DNA from: Buddleja alternifolia
Taxonomy: Eukaryota > Streptophyta > Magnoliopsida > Lamiales > Scrophulariaceae
Length of the DNA stretch: 64,000 bases
Reading direction: 5' to 3'
Assembly (NCBI GenBank): GCA_019426215.1
Contig: CM033394.1
Span: 38,748,423 to 38,812,422, forward strand
Shown here: positions 35,000-46,032 of the stretch, one piece after another
Layout: each line of letters begins with the position of its first letter
Position numbering within the stretch: position 1 is the stretch's first letter
Program-made: the position numbers and the translations under genes
Notes under the pieces: model-generated
The model's database searches: none
The model's input: the letters and a program-made list of their open reading frames with translations, nothing else
Told to the model about the DNA's origin: nothing

Positions 35000-35205
35000 G
35001 AAGCAGTGGGCGGCGCCTGGGCGCGTGTATCGGCGCCTAGGCGCGGATCTTCTGGCGCCTGGGCGCGTGTATTGGCGCCTGGGCGCGGATCTGCTGGCAC
35101 AAAAACAATGGGCGGCGCCTGGGCGCGTGTATCGGCGCCTAGGCGCGGATCTGCTGGCGCCTGGGCGTGCATGTCTGGGCGCTCGGGCGCGGATGTACTG
35201 GCAGT
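35000..35205 (-). repeat. Palindrome-derived coding repeats in gypsy-1 gag linker
   Basis: Several copies of GGCGCCTGGGCGCGTGTAT and GGCGCCTAGGCGCGGATCT alternate here and are read in frame as repeats of [14 protein letters not shown]. The nucleotide words are those of the LTR and post-pol palindromes. Confidence 0.85.
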
Positions 35206-36678
35206 GTCATTTTCCAATTGTTTGCCACTTCTCAAGGCTATGGCATTGCATTGGGCCTTCGGGTTCTTTTCCGTGTCGCTTGGGAGAGTCCCCGGGGCTC
35301 TACCGTTAACCGCATTAGAAAGTTGCCCTACTTGTGTTCGCAAATCCTTCATCTCCATACACATATCCTTTATCATATTCCGAAGTTCGTTGAAAGATGT
35401 ATCGGACTTTTTCATGTGAGCATCCAGTTTCTCATCGATTGTGGGAGGTCGCATTTGCACTTGACCTTGACCTTGTCCATTGAAATTGCCTTGCCTCGGG
35501 GGTGGGTTATTGAAGGGTGGTCGTGGAGCTTGATAGATCCCCGGTTGTGCGTTCTGTGCGGGGTTGGGCCTTTTTGGAAAATTCTCGGGTATATGAAAGT
35601 TCACCCGAGGTTTATTTTGATTCCCCACATAATTAACATTGCCAACCTCCGGTTCCAAGAGTACTACTTCCTCAACTACTTCCTCAATACAAGCAACCTT
35701 TTTAGAGGATGAGGCCTCTTCATCGTCGGGGTAAAGCTCGTCTTCTCGGGCCAACTGTTCGACTTTGTCCCATACACTTTGACAATCTAACCCAAGGAGA
35801 TCTCCTCCCGCACCCGCGTTGAGTCTATGCCGAATACGTGACCTAACCCCATCATAGAAATGGAGTACTTGTTCATTCAACCCAAAATTATGATCGGGAC
35901 ATTTACGGAGCATGCCCTTATATCTAGCCCAGCCTCGGCTAAAGATTCATTGCTCCTTTGCCTAAACCCTTTTATATTACTCCGTAGCTCATTTATTTTT
36001 GAGGGTGGAAAGAATTTATTTAAAAAGGCATCGACCAACTCACTCCATGTTGTAATAGATTGTGGAGGTAAGGATTTGTACCATGTTGTCGCCCTATCCT
36101 TCAATGAGAAATGGAAGACTCTTAGACGAATCGCATCAAGATCACGTGGGTGATATTGAATGGTCACAAGAGCCTCATCTATGGTTTCCAAATGAGCGTG
36201 TGGTGATTCGTGTGGTTCTCCATAGAAAGGATCTCCTTGCACCATATTAAAAATGTGAGCCGGAATGTGGTAGTTTGGTGTGACGAAATTAGGCACGACT
36301 ACGGGCCCCGGAATGGTATGGACCCTAGGTGGTAAGCTACCCCGAACCGACGGGAGTTGTGGAGGAGGTACCGCTTGCATGGCTTGTAGAACAGCTTGTA
36401 ACCACTCCCTAGTTTCCGGTGAGTTCATGTCCGGGAAATTTCCATTTGGGTTTTGGTTGAGATTATTGGCCATTTCTCTTGCTCGCCTACTAGTCCTAAG
36501 AACTCTTTCAATTTCGGGCTCCAACTCGTATAGAGGCTTGCTTGAGGAGCGGGTCATGCACCTCAAGAACCTAACAATTACATACAAGAACAAAATTAGA
36601 CTAATCACGAAAATAAAAGAAAATCAAGAAATGAACGAAAACTAAGAATTATTAAAAATGTAAACTAAAATAAACAAG

Positions 36679-36696
36679 TCCCCGGCAACGGCGCCA
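36679..36696 (-). promoter_or_regulatory. gypsy-1 primer-binding site
   Basis: TGGCGCCGTTGCCGGGGA on the element's strand, six bases inside the 5' LTR and identical to the gypsy-2 site. Confidence 0.85.
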
Positions 36697-36702
36697 AAAA
36701 CT

Positions 36703-38377
36703 TGACACGCTAATACTTAACGTGCTTTGATAGCAAGTGTACTAGTCGTGGTAGTAATAAAGTGGACTAAAAGTCCGGGTTGTCGAACCACGGAGACTTG
36801 AATTCTAGTTTATGATTTTAATGAAAGTAAAGACAATTAAAGTAAAGCAAGAGGAAAACAATTAAGTAAACGAAAGATCAAAGGAGGGAACAAGCTATGA
36901 ATTAAACCTCACGAATGGTTAAAAGACTAAGGCACATGCTATGACCAAATCCACTCGTCGATATATATGAGCTACTCTTCGAATTATTAGACTCCTATTG
37001 CTTTGGTGGAAACTCCTAAATTAACTATTACCCGATGTCTCGGCTCATAATAATTCTATGATTAATTGACGGTTCTCTAAATATGTCTATCCGAGAATCT
37101 AATCAAAAATCACGGATTAACGTTCTAGAGCTTCCCCGAACGAATCCGGCTAACAACACCCGGGAATCTTTACCTATTTCTAGGGCAATCCCTCATTTGT
37201 TTCGGATGATGTGTTAATTCTCTTGCACCCTAATCTATTTTCTCTCGAACAACTAGATTAGGCAAGATAGCAAGCATATGGTGATCAAACACATGATTGG
37301 AATAAAAGCATAGAATTAACACACAAAGCAATAGGAGAATTAATACAAAGAGCAACTTCACATATATTGATTCATAAATTTGGCCTTCACATGGCCTTAG
37401 TTCTACAAGATTAACTCATATTCAATAGCTCAAGAAAGTCTAAAACAATCATATACATAGTTATTGACATAAACATGTAAATGAAATGCAAAAGAAACTC
37501 CCTAAGTCTTGAATGATGATGAATCCTTGCTTGTAGCTTCAATCTCTAGCTCAATCCCCCTTCTTTGCAATCTTCAAAATGATGAAGAATGGTGATGAAT
37601 GATGATGGGTCAAGAGTGAATGATGGACTCTCCTCTCTCTCCCCCCTCTCCAAGATGTCTTCGGTCAATTGCCCCCTAGGATCCTTAAGAAGACCACCAC
37701 CAATCAGCCCCTCATGTGTATGTCCCCCCTAGTGTCCCCTCCACTACTCTTAAAGTGAGTAGTATAAAATTCCCAAAAGTAGATCTAGTAAGAAACATAC
37801 TTATGACATCCCCCCCATACATGTGATGACCTCTTGGCTTTAAATGTTCCATTCCCCCATCAAATGATGATCTTTTGGCTGAAAGGAATCAAATCTCGGA
37901 TGTGGGCGCGCCTAGGCGCGGGTTTTACGGCGCTCGGGCGCCCAAATCAGAATGTTGGGAGTATTTGCCTCTGTCTTGCGCAGTAATTGTATTTCCTTCA
38001 TAACTCTCTCCACAAAACTCCGATTTGGATGATTCAAGTCCTCATTTGAAGCTAACACATAGTTCTACAACTTTGTAGAAGGGAACTTCATCCAATTCGG
38101 TCTTTAAACATACGGAAAAAGCGCTCGAACGTGGAAAGTGGTGCTGAAACGGCGCCCGGGCGTGGGCAAGATAGCGCCTAGGCGTAGGGGTGCATAGAAA
38201 TTTGGCCTAAACTTGTTTTATACGTCATTTTTCATCCCGTTCTTTGATTGTATCCATTTAAGACCTGAAATCACTTAATGCACGAATTAAACGCACATGT
38301 GGCAAGAATCAAGCGATAAATGAACCTAAGACATATACGCAAAGGGGCTTAAAAACACGTAAAAATGCCTCTTATCA
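36703..38377 (-). repeat. gypsy-1 5' LTR
   Basis: 1675 bp, nearly identical to 25500-27170. Differences include a changed stretch near 37650, single-base differences near 37610, 37700 and 38050, and short run-length indels. Confidence 0.94.
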
Positions 38378-38382
38378 TTGAG

Positions 38383-40855
38383 CATTATCAAATTCACGAC
38401 CACCATCACTTTGAAAATTTTTAATTTTGGTGGAAAATAAATTTTTAACTAAATTTTTAAAAGAACAAAAATGAGTGAAACCTTAAGATTTTGCACGCAT
38501 AGGATAACACCACGAAAATCTAGTAAAATCATCAACAAAGATAACAAAATACATAAAACCACTTGAAGAAAGCATATGAGAGGTCCATAAATCAGAATGT
38601 ACTTAATAAAAAGGCACAGAGCTATGCTTTTCAACATGCTGAAAAGGTAGCTTATGTGACCAACCCAACTGACGAGACTGACAGAAAAAAGAGTTATTGT
38701 TAAAACTAACAAGACCACGACTAGATAGCTGCTTAAATGTGGGAAGACTCGGATGACCTAAATGACGATGCCAGATATCACTTGAGATGACACGGGCGAC
38801 CGTAGCTAGAGATGCAGATGAAACCAAATGAGAGGAGACAGGATATAAGCCACTAGATGAAGGAGACTCCAGAAGAATCTTCTCTGTGACATTGTCCTTA
38901 ATACAAAAACCATGTGAAGAGAATTCAATAAGACAATGATTATCTTGACATAATTTTCAAACAAAGAGTAAACTGTGAGATAAATTTGGAACATGCAAAA
39001 CATTAGAGAGATGGAGGGGACGGGTAGGGATATGTAATTTGGAGGAACCAACATGTTGTATATGCAGTAATGCACCATTTCCAACAAGAATCTTGTTAGT
39101 ACCAGAATAGGGTGTCAAAGGAGAAATCTTACCATCGTCCGGTGTCATATGAGCTGAGGCCCCACTGTCAGGGTACTAAGCAATATCAGAGGTGTCAGCG
39201 GTAGACAATGCTGAAAAAGATTTTGGTAATTCCTCAGTCACGTAGGCATGGTTATACAACTGAGGACAAGAGACTGCCATATGACCAAGAATACCACAAA
39301 GCTGACAAGACGGACCTCCTGCAGGAGTAGGAAGTAATCCAGGACCTGAAGAGAAACCATGGGGCCCCGATGGCCTAGGAGAACCAGAGAACCCTTAAGA
39401 CTGACGAGGAGACTGTTGATTAGCAAAGTGATAAGAGAGATGATGTGAGGACTGATGTGAAGATGTGCCACGACCTTTCCCACGACTATTTCCATGACCT
39501 CTACCACTATGAGGATGTGAAGCTGAATGGGAGTGAGCAATAAATGCAGGAGAAGTAGGAAGAAGAGAGTGTTGTTGACGACGATGTTGTTCAAACTGGA
39601 GGAGTTTAGCACGGAGATCATCAATGGTAAGTAGAAAGGGTTGCATGGTGATGCTAGTAACAAATGTCTCATAATCAGAAGGGAGACCATTCAAGACTTG
39701 GATAACAAGATCAGTAGAAGTAACTGGAGAGTTAACAGCAGCAAGGTTGTCAGCAATAGTTTTGAGTTTACGTAGATATACATCGCATGATAAATCTCCT
39801 TTGCGAATATTTGAGAATTCACTTTTGTATTGAAGTTGTTTTGCAACCGATTGTTGGACAAACCTTCTTTCTAAAGCAAGATAGACATCTCGAGATGTGG
39901 GAAGAGAGTGCACTTCTTGCAATATATCTTGAGAAAGCGTAGCATTCATCCATGATTGAATGCTAGTGTTAGTGCGAAGCCATGATATATGTGCCGAATT
40001 TTTGACAAGGCAGCCCATAGAATCGAGAACAAGAGAGGATGGACATTGGATAGAGCCATCGACAAATTCCATGAGGTCATGACTACGATGAATTTTATCG
40101 AATTGCGATTTCCACAACAAGTAATTTTCCCCATTTAATTTCATAGACATTAAATTAGAAAGAGTTGAAGGAGGATGAGTATATGATGAAGAGGGTGGTG
40201 GTGGAGACGGGATTATAGAATGTGTGAGGGGCGACTTTTGTGAGAGTGTGTATGGGACGATTTGAGGTGTAGGGGATGACAGATAGGCATGTGAAGATAA
40301 GTTGGTGGAGATGGGAGAAGCGACGTCGCCGCCATGGTGAGATAGAGATGCGGCTGATGGGATATTGCAGGTAGGGTTTGGGTTTTGTAAATTAGGGTTT
40401 TCAGCAGTAGAGGTTGTACCAATATGGAAAGGTGGAAGGGAAAAAGAATTACGGTTATGGGAGTTTGATGTAGAAGCAGCCGTAGGGCGTAAGAAGTCAG
40501 AGGGAGAGAGTGCATGTGAGAGAGAAGTCACGGCAGATTGTTGAGGGGTAATGGCGGCTGAAAGTGGAGGAGTTGAGGAAAGCAGGAAAGCAATATCTTT
40601 TGGGGAGAGATTTAGAGCGGGAGAGAGGAGTTGACGCTGAAGATTCAAAGCTTGAGGAAATGAGGGATTCGATTGGATGTTTTTCGGCAAGGTGATGGTT
40701 TGTGCAGCCATAGCCGATATGGTGGAGGAGAGAGCAGGTGACATGGAGAGAGAAGTGAGAGAGGGTTCGGATTGAGTAGAGAAAGAAGTGGGAGGGATCG
40801 AGAGATTAGAGACGGTAGTGGTGGTGGTGGTGGAGCAGGCCGGTGGAAGAGCCAT
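38383..40855 (-). pseudogene. copia-A gag, protease and N-terminal integrase
   Basis: Gag begins at ATG 40855 with a long Ser/Thr/Pro-rich N-terminus (MALPPACSTTTTTTVSNLS), then the UBN2-like gag core (MKLNGENYLLWKSQFDKIHR, LNGLPSDYETFVTSI). A stop lies near 39395. In another frame comes a complete zinc knuckle CQLCGILGHMAVSC (near 39290), then protease DSGASAHMTPDDGK (near 39165), preceded by an in-frame TAG. GAG-pre-integrase IWHRHLGHPSLPTFKQL (near 38770) has lost a zinc-ligand Cys (CQSRQLG). Integrase core text with an SDGGREFDN-type motif is cut at 38383 by gypsy-1 and resumes at 25499. Confidence 0.88.
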
Positions 40856-40929
40856 GTTGGTGGTGGCTTAAGTTGCCGTGAGGGCGGTAGACGAAGTCAC
40901 AGGATTGACATTCCTAGTGACTGATAACA

Positions 40930-41092
40930 TGATAGAGTTCTAGGCTATGTAGAAGAGAACTCACGTAATTGTGTGTTGTATGTTTTTAGACAATGTACAA
41001 TATACAAGAGTATAAGAATATATACATACACTAAAGGGGCCCAGGCTATACAAGATGGGCCAACATATATATTCTAAGTATATACACTAACA
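40930..41092 (-). repeat. copia-A 5' LTR
   Basis: 163 bp. Inside it, 40929-40917 reads TGTTATCAGTCAC on the element's strand, an imperfect version of the initiator-Met tRNA primer site TGGTATCAGAGC used by most copia elements. Confidence 0.92.
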
Positions 41093-42315
41093 GTTCGTTT
41101 GAAACAGTTACTGTAAAATTGGACTGGACCGGACTGTCCAACCGGTTAAATCTTCAACTAGGGGTAGATGCGGTCCCAAGTGACCTTCAAAATGGGTGGC
41201 AAAAAAAACTCCGCCAACTGGAAAAAACCGGTCAAAATCAATGAGCCGGGATGACCCTGTGACCTGACTTTTAATCTTTATCCAGAGATAGTGGCGGTGG
41301 AGGGCAGCGGCAAGCGGTGGCAAATTAGGATATGTATCAAACATAATAGAAGAAGAAGACATCACCAGGCATGCATGGAAGAGTGGGTTGAGTGACTTGA
41401 GTCGGCGGAAAGAAGCAATGTATGATTAGGTTTTAACTTTTAATGTTACAACTATCAAGTTCATTTATTTATATATGCCTATGACGAATTGCTATATGAT
41501 TCAAAGTTTTATTTTCATACTAAAAATCAACAAAAATTGCACTTTGGTCCCGTTTGATAAGGGTTGCCCACTCAATCACAATCATTACGAGATTTTCACA
41601 TTTAATCTCATATGATAAAATTTCTAAGCAAGACATGTATTTTGCTAGCATCTATTTAAATTGGATAATTGTTAATTTGTCCTCAACTGATAATTTGATG
41701 TCCCGAATTTGCAAAATGAAAAAAACTATAAGAAAAATATATGCCTCGTCAGGTGTACAACAATGATACTGTGGATGTCAACTTATTAAATTATACGCAT
41801 TACTATTGTGATATGCATCTATATATGTAAGTGAAGGAAATGCATATTTTTTTCCTCCGCAGCCTCTAGGTTTGATTAATTGATTTGTAGTTGTGTTTTC
41901 ACTAGATATTTTTTGTTGATTATTCTTTTACATGTACTGCAATGATGTCTTTAATTAATTTTATTTTTTATATTTAATGGTGTTCTAGTGCTAAAATGTT
42001 TCCTTTTTATTAATTATTAATAATTAGTTTTCCAATAACTAAAATAATTTTAAATTTAAATGAATAAATTAAAGTCTTTTAACAATGAGATGAGAACACA
42101 TGAACTATAGACAGTTTTATATAAAATTGATTTCAAACGTGGTTTTTTTTATTTTATTTTATGGAATATACTATAAAGTAGACAACATAATGTTCATAAC
42201 AATAACAGACCACAAGTTTTTAACACATCACAATAGCATACTTTTAAATCGTACACCTCATTTATTAATCACATACATAATTTTAGTAGTGGATAGGAAA
42301 CTTCCATTAAAGGTC
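41093..42315. other. AT-rich spacer with element debris
   Basis: 41100-41290 is ACCGGTT-rich debris similar to 12955-13575. 41531-41620 has AAAATTGCACTTTGGTCC text related to the arms of the fold-back element. The rest is AT-rich with no gene seen. Confidence 0.35.
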
Positions 42316-43385
42316 TTAATTGGGCACGAGCAGACAGTGGCGCTCAATATCTTTGGTGACATTAACGCATACATCCATGAGTGCGCATGGGTCAGGCACA
42401 TTCTCATTCTTCTTCTCGTACTCTAAGGTCCATGTTACGAGGTTGTCTTCCCCGTTCGTGTCGACCTTAATAATATATTTCAAGGACTTGTAAACGTCCG
42501 CGAGATCTCCTTCAACGACCTTGTACGTTATTGATTTGTTTTGCTCGTCTATGGCTTCAATCATCTCTATTGACACACTCTTTTTGCCACCTGTATATCA
42601 TATACATCAAAGTTACAATTTTAATACAACAATTAATGCGTTAACAAACTATATCACAAAGCGCATGCTTCCACAAAAGAAGTTGAAACTTCATTGTTAG
42701 AAAGGAAATTGACAATATTGAACCTTCAGGATAAGATCATGTTGTAATGTTGTTTACAATCTATTAACAAAATGAACGGAATTTCGCGCGTGAAATGCAT
42801 GTGCCGTTAAATTTAGCACTGATCACGTGTAAGACACATGATCAAAGTCGCGGTTTCTATCCATTTTTTAACGGTTGGTACTAAGTACAAAAAATTGCAT
42901 CAAATGAGACTAAATCTGGAAGTTAGTAAATATCAGGATTAAAATTGCAAGGAGACCATCTTATATATGAGACTAATTATGCAATTTTCCCTTGTTAAAC
43001 CTAAGAAATAACAAATATAAGAGAGACATCCGATAAAATATTATTGGATAATATCATTGATGATATAGACATGTACAGTTGATGAATGTGAACTTAGGTA
43101 TATATAATATCATAAACTATCAGTTTAATTAGGACCGATTCGGTCAATATTATCGAATATCGACCGAGACATTGAATCATATGGTTTGTATGCTTGTGTA
43201 CCCATAGTGAAGTTCCAGATGGTAACTGCGCCAACTGCTCCCCACTGGCCAGAGTGCAAATCAACACTTTCAATCGTATCAGGGCAGATCTTTGAGAGGT
43301 GATGTGGTTCCTTAAACAGATTATGGAACACAAATCCGTCAGACTTTATGCTTGTTGTGGAAACAAGCTTACCTTTAAGCCCCAT
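42316..43385 (-). CDS. Major latex protein (MLP)-like / Bet v 1 family protein
   Basis: Two exons, 43385-43202 and 42590-42316, joined by a 611-base intron (donor GTACAC, acceptor TATACAG), give 152 residues, the usual length for this family. The start MGLKGKLVSTTSIKSDG and PHHLSKICPDTIESVDLHSG are characteristic. The glycine-rich loop is GQWGAVGAV. Exon 2 reads GKKSVSIEMIEAIDEQNKS, ITYKVVEGDLADVYKSL and VDTNGEDNLVTWTLEYEKKN, ending NVTKDIERHCLLVPN. The intron sits at the conserved family position after WNFTMG. Bet v 1-fold proteins are small cytosolic proteins that bind hydrophobic ligands; MLPs are linked to stress and development, ligand unknown. No disabling change seen. It is the only clearly intact cellular gene in the window. 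Confidence 0.92.
42775..42990. repeat. Fold-back-family half element in the MLP intron
   Basis: Text such as TTAACGGTTGGTACTAAGTA, ATGAGACTAAATC and GAGACTAATTATGCAATTTT resembles the right arm of the element at 11622-12772. Borders are unclear. Confidence 0.35.
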
Positions 43386-43476
43386 GATCTCTCCTCACAA
43401 CAGATTGATATATACCAATTTGAGAGTTGCGAAATGATTTGATGTGAGGCAAGGAATGCCTTATTCTCATGGCCAT

Positions 43477-43483
43477 TATATAC
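43477..43483 (-). promoter_or_regulatory. TATA box of the MLP-like gene
   Basis: AAGTATATAATGG on the minus strand, about 95 bases upstream of the ATG at 43385, giving a likely RNA start near 43450 and a leader of about 65 bases. Confidence 0.6.
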
Positions 43484-43566
43484 TTGTTCTATAGGCAGGA
43501 AAAGAATATAAACTTTTGTAAGTTGCTGTCTGGACCATTACCCCAATAGGTGTATGTTAAGAAGTG

Positions 43567-43813
43567 TGTTGACACGACACTTTCCATATATAGTGTATAG
43601 CACTTTTAGTTTCTTTAGTTTACCGCTTTTACTTAGCCTTCTAACGGCTAGTTTAAGTTAGTTAATTTCTGTTGTATTTAAGGTTTTTTTCTTTTCTTTT
43701 CATCATTGTAATTCTTCATTCTCTGAAATCACAGATGTAAACTTTTCCTTAATTAATCAAATATGAATTCAGCTTTCTTGTTCAATTCTTCTTCGATTCA
43801 TCTTCTCTTAACA
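43567..43813 (+). repeat. Possible solo LTR
   Basis: A 247-base TG...CA segment (TGTTGACACGACACTTTCC to CTTCTCTTAACA) with a TATTTAAGG promoter-like word and a TTCTTCTTCGATTCATC end, typical of short copia LTRs. The flanks AAGTG and GTGTC do not match, so this rests on composition only. Confidence 0.4.
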
Positions 43814-44022
43814 GTGTCAAATCATTCTCTAAATAATAATAGGGAGATGACATTATCAATATCAAATGTCCAATATATCATGAAAGATTTAAATATATAC
43901 TCTAGATTTTGCACATTTTCTTCCGACGGTTTTTAACTAGCACAAATATATCATGTAAGATTCAAAAAAGTTTTTAGTATTAAGTGAAATACAATAGGTT
44001 GATTTGTGGAATTGAAGGATAA

Positions 44023-45291
44023 TCTATACTTCTATACTATTCATTAAGTGGGAGGGGCTTAGAGTAACTACTTTGGTATGTCACGAAGTAGATTTACTAA
44101 ATAGCCCTCGCCACAAAAGTGAAAACTGCATGTACGTGATTGGCTTCATCCAAAACAGCACCAACACCTTTGGTAACTGCAAAAGCCATGCTTGGAGTAA
44201 CTGCTCACCCATGATGGCATTATCCACATTCAAAATTCTCACTTCTTTCTCTCGGCAGAGAGCAAATTCATCTTCAACAATGTGAGTCTTCCAAAAATAA
44301 ATAATTTTTCAAAACTATATATTGAACATCTCAAATGTTCTCACATATATCATTGCCCAGGTTATTGTACTTTAAGCTTATGATGGCACATGAAGAATGA
44401 TGTTACATCCGGATATTTTCATGCTTATTGATTAGCAACATTGCTATTAATTTCACTAAGTGCATGAATTATTAAGTAGCTTTACAATATAATCCCTTGT
44501 ATCCTTTTGTATTGTGTGAAGTTAAATGGATTAAATATAAATTCCATTATCAAGTAAACCCACGTTTAAGCTCTCTTCACCTCCCTGAATTTGCTCTTTA
44601 TGTTCAGCCATTTTCTTTCTCTTCAAGAGGGTAGTAACTACCAGATCACCACCAGTTTCTTGAAGAACTGGAAGGTAACTTTTATTTACTGTCTTTTATT
44701 TATTTTAATGTGCAAGGTAACTTTTTCTTTCTTTCTTGGATTTTGTGGTTCTATCATTCTTCATTGTGTAACAGGTTGATGAAAAGTAAGACTAACATAT
44801 TTTCGTCAACACGTCCATTCCGGAAGACATGTGTAGTCATTCATTAAATTTTACAATTTAATTTATATTCATATTGGTAACTAATTTCTATTTAATTTTC
44901 ATTTTCTGGGGATGAGGTGCGAGATTGTGAATATTTGCTATTATTACTTGAGTTGCAAACGGATGGGAAAAAGAAAAAAGAAAAAAGAAATAGTTCTTCA
45001 TCAAATCTTCGAGCTCTATAATCCACAAATTTATTTGTCTTTTAAATTTCTTAGAATCGATATATATATATACGCATGTTGACTTAACTAAATTCCTGAA
45101 TATTTTGCAAAAGTCGCATGTAATATAGGGTTATAGTACTAATGATCAAGATGACTTTCATTTAGAAAGGGAGGAAAAGTATCTTTTTATAGTCTTTTCA
45201 TTGAATTATAACAAGTAATTTCATTTTATATAAAAGAATCTTTAATATTTTTATTTCTTTGCACACATATCGAGTGTGCTCCGTTCGCTAG
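44023..45291 (+). mobile_element. Non-autonomous Helitron
   Basis: Starts TCTATACTTCTATACTATTC after an A and ends CTAG (45288-45291) before a T, the A-T insertion pattern of Helitrons. Eight bases before CTAG is the hairpin GCACAC-ATATCGA-GTGTGC (45261-45279). There are no terminal inverted repeats or target duplication. The 1269-base interior has no Rep/helicase coding. Short open stretches (44073-44285, 44591-44779) are not recognised and could be captured fragments. Confidence 0.75.
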
Positions 45292-45396
45292 TATGTAAGA
45301 TGTTTTCAGTGGGAATGTATAGGATTAAGGTTATGTTTGGAAAACACTTTCAATCATGTAACTTTTTTTATACGTGAGTAACATGTGATTTTAAAT

Positions 45397-45640
45397 AAAA
45401 ATATCGTGATATTGAATAAAATCCGTGTGTGAGTGTATTCACACACGAATTCTCCCAAACACAACCGGTCAAAATGTTGATTAATGGAATTGACCGTTAA
45501 ATTTTGGACGAAAAAATCGGTTGGGACCAAATATGAGAATTTAAAAATGTTACGAGACACAATGTGAGAATTTCATTACGAATGAGATCAAAATTCAAAA
45601 AATCCAAACATATAAGGACCAAAAGTGCAAGTTCAATAAA
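45397..45640. repeat. Right half of the fold-back element family
   Basis: AATATCGTGATATTGAATAA, GTGTGAGTGTATTCA, GGTCAAAATGTTGATTAATG, ACAATGTGAGAATTTC and ACCAAAAGTGCAA follow the same order as 12530-12772. The left arm is missing. Confidence 0.6.
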
Positions 45641-46032
45641 ATATTTGGTCCACAAATAGAATAGCCGACGGCATGAAATGGGAGATAATACTTGGTACTT
45701 TTTTTCGGGTAAGTAGATAATACATAGTACATATGCAAATTTTATTGATGATTGTGAGTAATTTATTTTTCAATTAAGTTGAAAATATGAATAAAGTTAA
45801 CTACATTTTATTATTACATCTTACCCATTACCATTAATAGAGTAAACACTAGAGAATAACATAGCACAACCACATCAAAGTGGGAAGGAAAAAAAAATTA
45901 ATTTGGATAAATATCTCGAGGTTTTGATTAAAAGATAAAGTTCGGAGTTGACAATTCTAAAAATTTTGGATCTGAATCGAACTAAACTGCCATATTAGTC
46001 TACGGCAAGCTTTCATAATTGACGAGTCGATA
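45641..46032. other. AT-rich spacer
   Basis: Nothing recognisable; no open frame of note on either strand. Confidence 0.4.

Larger units (their letters stand above)
31077..36557 (-). pseudogene. gypsy-1 gag-pol (Athila-type), two frame breaks
   Basis: Gag starts at ATG 36557 (MTRSSSKPLYELEPEIERV) and has a retrotrans_gag domain (RVFHFSLKDRATTWYKSLPP). The frame shifts by one base near 35932. The main frame, 35913-31495 (1472 codons), then holds the gag remainder, a Pro-rich repeat linker, protease ([20 protein letters not shown], near 34630), reverse transcriptase ([20 protein letters not shown]; active site FMDD near 33235), RNase H ([26 protein letters not shown]), integrase zinc finger ([12 protein letters not shown]...CDRCQRM, 32170-32030) and core ([22 protein letters not shown]). 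A second one-base shift near 31510 moves the integrase tail ([20 protein letters not shown], to 31077) into another frame. All catalytic motifs look intact. [15 protein letters not shown] text is typical of Athila. Confidence 0.93.
25500..38377 (-). mobile_element. Ty3/gypsy Athila-type element gypsy-1, nearly complete and young
   Basis: LTRs at 25500-27170 and 36703-38377 (about 1.67 kb) start TGACACGC and end CTTATCA. The target duplication TTGAG is exact (25495-25499 and 38378-38382). By eye the LTR pair shows only about five substitutions and a few short indels. Order on the minus strand: PBS, gag, protease, reverse transcriptase, RNase H, integrase (36557-31077), palindrome array (30874-30598), extra ORF (30124-28817), conserved 3' non-coding region and polypurine tract. 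Two single-base frame breaks in gag-pol indicate it is not autonomous as it stands. Confidence 0.95.
15279..41092 (-). mobile_element. Ty1/copia retrotransposon copia-A, split by two gypsy insertions
   Basis: Bordered by two 163-bp LTRs (15279-15441 and 40930-41092), both TG...CA, with flanks GTTCT and GTTCG (4 of 5 match). Oriented minus: gag at 40855, protease near 39170, GAG-pre-integrase near 38780, integrase split at 38378/25499, reverse transcriptase split at 24540/16936, RNase H near 15900. Removing gypsy-1, gypsy-2 and the two extra 5-bp duplications leaves about 5.3 kb, normal for copia. The LTRs differ at about six positions. Stops and frameshifts make it inactive. Confidence 0.92.

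Noticed and set aside
34568..35712. Plus-strand ORFs over gypsy-1 gag
   Set aside because: Antisense shadows of the gag-protease frame; the Gly/Ala/Arg repeats are the complement of the coding palindromes.
41531..42990. One large inverted-repeat element from 41531 to 42990
   Set aside because: The MLP exon 2 and part of its intron lie between the two related ends, and the ends match poorly; two separate fragments are more likely.
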